Part shown: one piece after another, positions 6,770-9,598 of the stretch | Position numbering within the stretch: the stretch's first letter is position 1 | Layout: every line of letters starts with the position of its first letter | NCBI GenBank assembly: GCA_017883125.1 | Contig: JADGOD010000208.1 | Coordinates: 1 to 9,598, forward strand | Origin: Acidimicrobiales bacterium | GTDB taxonomy: Bacteria > Actinomycetota > Acidimicrobiia > Acidimicrobiales > RAAP-2 | Direction: 5' to 3' | Length of the DNA: 9,598 nt | Program-made: the position numbers and the translations under genes | Notes under the pieces: model-generated | Database searches by the model: none | Told to the model about the DNA's origin: nothing | What the model saw: the letters and a program-made list of their open reading frames with translations, nothing else

Positions 6770-7525
6770 ATGAGCGTTCTCGAGGTCGAAAAGGGAGAGG
6801 GGTTCGTCACGATCACGTTGAACGACCCCGATCGGCGCAACCTGCTTTCCCCCGAGATGGTCGATGGCCTCTACGCCGAGATCGAGACGGCCGAGCAGGA
6901 CGACGACATCAACGCCATCATCATCACCGGAAACGGGCGGGCCTTCTGTGCCGGGGCCGACGTCTCGAAGCTCGGATCCCAGGACCGCGAGGGGCTTCTC
7001 CGGATCTACGGCGCGTTCCTGCGTGTCGCCCGCTCCTCGCTGCTGACCATCGCCGCCGTCAACGGCCCGGCTGTCGGGGCTGGGATGAACCTCGCGCTTG
7101 CGGCGGACATCCGGGTGGCCGCTGAGTCATCCCGCTTCGACTGCCGCTTCCTCTCAATCGGACTCCACCCCGGCGGAGGCCACACCTGGATGCTGCAGCA
7201 CGCTGTCGGTCACCAGGCGGCGGCGGCCATGGTGCTGGCGAGCCAGGTCGTCTCTGGCCCTGAGTCCGAGCGCATCGGACTGGCGTGGAAGTGCGTGGCC
7301 GACGAGTCCCTGTTGGACGAGGCGCGCGCGTTCGGCGTCGGTGCGGCTCGGACGCCTCGTGGGCTCCTCGTGCGGACCAAGTCGACCATGCGTGAGGTCT
7401 CGGCGATGGACGATCACGATGAGGCGGTCGCCGTCGAGCTCGAGGCCCAGCTCTGGTCGAAGAGCCAGCCGGAGTTCGCCGAGCGGATCACCGAGCTCCA
7501 AGCTCGGATCTCCTCCAAGCCCTGA
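6770..7525 (+). CDS. Crotonase-family protein (enoyl-CoA hydratase/isomerase fold) lacking both catalytic glutamates
   Basis: A 251-residue protein of normal crotonase length. The CoA-binding and oxyanion-hole elements are present: GNGRAFCAGADVSKL at about 54-68 and NGPAVGAGMNLALAADIRVA at about 98-117. An ungapped alignment, from memory, to mitochondrial enoyl-CoA hydratase through GLHPGGGHTWML (131-142) places the two acid/base glutamates (Glu144 and Glu164 of the rat enzyme) at Phe127 and Ala153. Standard water addition is therefore doubtful. Alternatives are an isomerase, a hydrolase/lyase using other residues (Asp124 or the nearby histidines are candidates), or a non-catalytic acyl-CoA binder like mycobacterial EchA6. 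ATG at 6770 has GGAG five bases upstream. It is divergent from the acyl-CoA dehydrogenase pair across 217 bases and probably shares its regulation. Fold is certain; reaction is not. Confidence 0.9.
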   Translation: MSVLEVEKGEGFVTITLNDPDRRNLLSPEMVDGLYAEIETAEQDDDINAIIITGNGRAFCAGADVSKLGSQDREGLLRIYGAFLRVARSSLLTIAAVNGPAVGAGMNLALAADIRVAAESSRFDCRFLSIGLHPGGGHTWMLQHAVGHQAAAAMVLASQVVSGPESERIGLAWKCVADESLLDEARAFGVGAARTPRGLLVRTKSTMREVSAMDDHDEAVAVELEAQLWSKSQPEFAERITELQARISSKP

Positions 7526-7530
7526 GCCCG

Positions 7531-7557
7531 CTCGAGGGGCCGTTGCTTTCCCCCGAG
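7531..7557 (+). terminator. First hairpin after the crotonase stop
   Basis: CTCG-A-GGGG (7531-7539) pairs with CCCC-CGAG (7550-7557), eight base pairs with one bulged A and a 10-base loop. It starts six bases after the crotonase TGA. There is no U-tract, as is common for high-GC actinobacterial terminators. It is placed to terminate the crotonase transcript. Confidence 0.45.
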
Positions 7558-7579
7558 AGCTCTGCGGACCGCAGGGCTC
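7557..7579. terminator. Strong hairpin in the convergent region, probable bidirectional terminator
   Basis: GAGCTCTGCGG (7557-7567) and CCGCAGGGCTC (7569-7579) pair over 11 positions (one G-T wobble) around a single central A; the real loop would be 3-5 bases. It sits between two converging genes and is nearly symmetric, so it can serve both strands. No U-tract follows on either side. It is the best stem seen in the window. Confidence 0.55.
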
Positions 7580-7580
7580 A

Positions 7581-7610
7581 GAGCGTCAGGCATCGTGACG
7601 AGCGACGCTC
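7581..7610. repeat. Further inverted repeats in the convergent region
   Basis: GAGCGTC (7581-7587) is complementary to GACGCTC (7604-7610), a 7-bp stem with a 16-base loop. The smaller GAGCG-A-CGCTC (7600-7610) competes for the same right arm, so the two structures are mutually exclusive. A 10-base palindrome, CGGGATCCCG (7616-7625), follows just before the DUF2304 stop. They may add to termination of the minus-strand transcript. Function is inference. Confidence 0.4.
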
Positions 7611-7630
7611 CGGGGCGGGATCCCGAAGGC

Positions 7631-7993
7631 CTAGTCCCTCGTTGGGGCCCCTTCGGCGGCGTCCTCGAACTCCTTGCGAAGGAGGGCGACCTCCTCGGCC
7701 AGCACCTCGGTGCGCTCTTGGAGGCGACCGACCTCCCAGCTGAGCCTGACGCAGACCAGGAGCAGGAAGAGCACGCCAAGGACCGAGAGGAGGCTCGGCG
7801 GGTCCTTCACCCCGAGCGAGTGGGCCAGCGAGTTGAAGATCGTCGGGAAGATGGCGAAGAACGCGATCACGAGGGCGACGAGGAGCCAGATCACGGCGAA
7901 GCGTTCGTGGATGTAGCGACGTCTGATCAGCTCGACGATCACGGTGATGGTGACCAGCGCACTGACAAGGGCGATGATGTGGACGCCGGTCAT
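7631..7993 (-). CDS. DUF2304 family small membrane protein
   Basis: A 120-residue protein with three predicted membrane helices at about residues 3-21, 33-52 and 65-86, the first two joined by the basic segment IRRRYIHER. A charged C-terminal helix (about 87-115, rich in Glu, Leu and Arg) looks coiled-coil forming. Length, topology and the position right after a GT2 gene fit DUF2304, whose members commonly sit beside polyprenyl-phosphate glycosyltransferases. The biochemical role of the family is not known to me; an accessory or scaffold role for the neighbouring GT2 enzyme is inference. ATG at 7993 has a strong AGGAGG (8003-7998) just upstream. The gene begins 31 bases after the GT2 stop and is the last of the three-gene run. 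Confidence 0.82.
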   Translation of the reverse strand: MTGVHIIALVSALVTITVIVELIRRRYIHERFAVIWLLVALVIAFFAIFPTIFNSLAHSLGVKDPPSLLSVLGVLFLLLVCVRLSWEVGRLQERTEVLAEEVALLRKEFEDAAEGAPTRD

Positions 7994-8024
7994 CGCTCCT
8001 CCTCTCGGTGGTGAGTCTCTGCCA

Positions 8025-8798
8025 TTAGGAGACGTGGGGTGGTCGACGGATCAGGGTCAAGCCTAAGACCAGAACGATCCGGGCGAGGTAGACCGACGCC
8101 TTCCACTTCGATTGGCTGGGCCTGCCGGCCAGGCGCTGGCGCATCACTGCGGGGCGCTGGGTGACTCGACCGCCCGAGCGAGCCAGGATCGCCAGTGACT
8201 CGACGGTGTCGGCCAGGTAGTCCGTCGGATAGAACCTCGCGAAGATGGCGATCGCCTGTCGGTTGTGGGCTCGGAAGCCCGACGTGACGTCCGTGAGCTT
8301 CTCCCCGGCCATCCGGGAGAGGGATGCCGCCAGGAGGCGCATGGCCACTCGGCGGGCCCGCTGCACGTCATAGTCACCCGAGCCGGCGAACCGGGCACCG
8401 ATGACCATCTGAGGGACCGGGCTGTCGTCGAAGCCAGCGAGGAGCGATGCGATCTCCGCTGGGTTGTGCTGTCCGTCGGCGTCGACCTGGACGACCACGT
8501 CGTAGCCGTGGTTGAGGGCGTACCGGAAGCCCACCCGCATCGCCCCCCCGACGCCGAGGTTGAACGGGGCCGACACCACGCCTGCACCGGCCTGGCGGGC
8601 GGCGGCGGCCGTCGAATCGGTCGATCCATCATCGACGACGAGGAGATCCCACTCCGGGTTGACCGACCTGATCTCCTCGATCACCGAGCCGACCGACTCG
8701 TGTTCGTTCCAGGCCGGGATGACGATGAGGACGCGGCGCTTCGAGGCGCTCACCGCGTCAGGCTCGTTCGGTATCGACGACGCACCCGAGTCGGTCAC
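8025..8798 (-). CDS. Family 2 glycosyltransferase, DPM/DPG-synthase-like (polyprenyl-phosphate sugar synthase)
   Basis: A 257-residue GT-A fold enzyme. IPAWNE at 27-32 opens the nucleotide-binding fold, VVDDGSTD is at 54-61, the metal-binding DAD motif is at 106-108 (QVDADGQ), and the DPM-like TSGFR is at 172-176. The C-terminal hydrophobic stretch (about 234-249) could anchor it to the membrane. Such enzymes move a sugar from a nucleotide donor (GDP-mannose or UDP-glucose in studied relatives) to polyprenyl phosphate on the inner face of the membrane. The GTG start at 8798 lies six bases after the upstream gene's TAG, and a GAGTAGG ribosome site overlaps that stop, so the two genes are translationally linked. 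The flanking membrane glycosyltransferase would be a natural user of its product. Sugar and lipid are not determined by the sequence. Confidence 0.9.
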   Translation of the reverse strand: MTDSGASSIPNEPDAVSASKRRVLIVIPAWNEHESVGSVIEEIRSVNPEWDLLVVDDGSTDSTAAAARQAGAGVVSAPFNLGVGGAMRVGFRYALNHGYDVVVQVDADGQHNPAEIASLLAGFDDSPVPQMVIGARFAGSGDYDVQRARRVAMRLLAASLSRMAGEKLTDVTSGFRAHNRQAIAIFARFYPTDYLADTVESLAILARSGGRVTQRPAVMRQRLAGRPSQSKWKASVYLARIVLVLGLTLIRRPPHVS

Positions 8799-8804
8799 CG
8801 CGAC

Positions 8805-9598
8805 CTACTCAACGCTGACCGGTTCGCGGTTCGACGCCGTCGGCGGCATTGGGTCTGCCGTGTCGTCCACCTCTTGTTGTCTGTCTCGGTGGAAGAGCTG
8901 AAGAGCCGCCCACTCGAGGAAGACCGACGCCATGATGACCAGTGGGACCTCGAACGGCGTGCGATAGCGGGTGTTGCCGAAGGTCATGAGGGCAGCGACA
9001 ACGACGTTCAGCCCCACGGCCCACAAGGGGAACGTCGGGATCCGCCGCCGGCGGAGCAGCACGGTGCCGCCGACCGACATCACCAGGAGGCCGTAGTACA
9101 TCACGAGTCCGGTCATCGCCCAGTGGTACGGCCGCGTCTCGATGTAGGTATCCGCCCAGATCTGCTGGGCGGGACGGAAGAACCCGAACGCCCGTCCGAG
9201 TCGCATGGCCTCGACCTTGGGGAGCTCGCGCTTGTGGGTGTTGATGTAGTGCAGCGCATAGGACTGTGCCTCGGCGGATTGGACGGACTCATCGGCGTTC
9301 TTGCTGACCGGCGCCTGCTGGGCACACTCGAAGCTCCATGATCCGGCCGCGGGGCCGGAGTACGTGGCGTCGCAGTTCGCCGACGCCAGCGTCACACCGA
9401 GGCCCGTGCTGATGAAGACCGGCTTGTCGAAGCGGCTCAGGTTGAAGCCCACCCACGGAGCGACGACCAGTACCGCACAGAGGGCACCGATCCCCAGCAG
9501 CTCGAAGCGGCGCCGGAGCGTCAGGGTCGTTGCCAGGAGCGCGAGCGGGACGAAGATGAAGACCGAAAGGAGCGACAGCTCGTCTCGGCCGAGCATCG
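8805..9598 (-). CDS. Multi-membrane glycosyltransferase (GT39/PMT-ArnT-like), C-terminal part, 5' end outside window
   Basis: About 264 C-terminal codons are visible; the frame is open at the right edge. The sequence near the edge (GRDELSLL) reads like the interior RxELxLL segment of GT39-like proteins rather than a start, so the first visible Met (9596) is probably internal. Membrane helices are at about visible residues 9-26, 33-50, 160-182, and two near 189-206 and 213-233. An extracytoplasmic loop of about 100 residues lies between the second and third helices, with two Cys (about 75 and 91) that may form a disulfide. The final FGNTRYRTPFE motif (about 206-216) before the last helix is common in bacterial polyprenyl-phosphate-sugar-dependent transferases. 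The catalytic N-terminal loop lies outside the window, so activity cannot be judged. It is six bases upstream of the GT2 gene. Confidence 0.75.
   Translation of the reverse strand, partial: MLGRDELSLLSVFIFVPLALLATTLTLRRRFELLGIGALCAVLVVAPWVGFNLSRFDKPVFISTGLGVTLASANCDATYSGPAAGSWSFECAQQAPVSKNADESVQSAEAQSYALHYINTHKRELPKVEAMRLGRAFGFFRPAQQIWADTYIETRPYHWAMTGLVMYYGLLVMSVGGTVLLRRRRIPTFPLWAVGLNVVVAALMTFGNTRYRTPFEVPLVIMASVFLEWAALQLFHRDRQQEVDDTADPMPPTASNREPVSVE

Noticed and set aside
6553..6840. Upstream extension of the large dehydrogenase to 474 residues
   Set aside because: The extra 96 residues do not resemble the family's N-terminus and the extension would run over the ribosome site and start of the divergent crotonase gene.
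5839..7125. A 428-codon plus-strand frame across the dehydrogenase N-terminus, the divergent region and the crotonase start
   Set aside because: It overlaps two motif-supported genes in other frames and shows no family features.
8265..9341. A 358-codon plus-strand frame opposite the GT2 and membrane glycosyltransferase genes
   Set aside because: Antisense to two recognisable genes, His/Arg/Asp-rich composition and no motif.

Overview
The window is G+C-rich chromosomal DNA (about two thirds G+C by eye) with tightly packed genes, frequent GTG starts and 4-base stop/start overlaps. The gene content points to a high-GC actinobacterium: an MptpB-type phosphatase, a FadA5-like thiolase, a two-subunit acyl-CoA dehydrogenase, and a DUF2304/GT2/membrane glycosyltransferase cluster. 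An Acidimicrobiia-like lineage is my best guess. That placement is inference; no rRNA or other marker is present.

Layout. Bases 1-348 (+) are the 3' end of a tyrosine/lipid phosphatase gene. A minus-strand block runs from about 6552 down to 367. In transcription order it holds a large acyl-CoA dehydrogenase subunit, a small degenerate acyl-CoA dehydrogenase subunit (4-base overlap), a FadA5-like thiolase, endonuclease IV, class II fumarase, and pterin-4a-carbinolamine dehydratase (4-base overlap with fumarase). A 217-base divergent region (6553-6769) separates this block from a plus-strand crotonase gene (6770-7525). A 105-base convergent region full of inverted repeats (7526-7630) follows. 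The last block, on the minus strand, reads from the right edge: a membrane glycosyltransferase (5' end outside the window), a GT2 polyprenyl-phosphate-sugar-synthase-like enzyme, and a small DUF2304 membrane protein.

How the genes work together. The crotonase, the two dehydrogenase subunits and the thiolase form a beta-oxidation set. The thiolase resembles the mycobacterial cholesterol side-chain thiolase FadA5. The dehydrogenase pair has the layout of the alpha2beta2 steroid-CoA dehydrogenases. A sterol side-chain or other bulky acyl-CoA substrate is therefore the leading hypothesis. The crotonase lacks both classical catalytic glutamates, so it is probably not an ordinary hydratase. Endonuclease IV (base-excision repair), fumarase (TCA cycle) and the pterin dehydratase are housekeeping genes that share the strand. 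The right-hand cluster is probably for cell-envelope glycan or glycolipid assembly: GT2 would charge a polyprenyl phosphate with sugar, and the multi-membrane enzyme would transfer it outside the membrane.

No tRNA, rRNA, CRISPR array, insertion sequence or phage gene was seen. No gene-free stretch exceeds 300 bases. I found no clearly new defence or mobile system. The points most worth checking are the split dehydrogenase, the glutamate-less crotonase, and the candidate regulatory DNA in the divergent and convergent intergenic regions.
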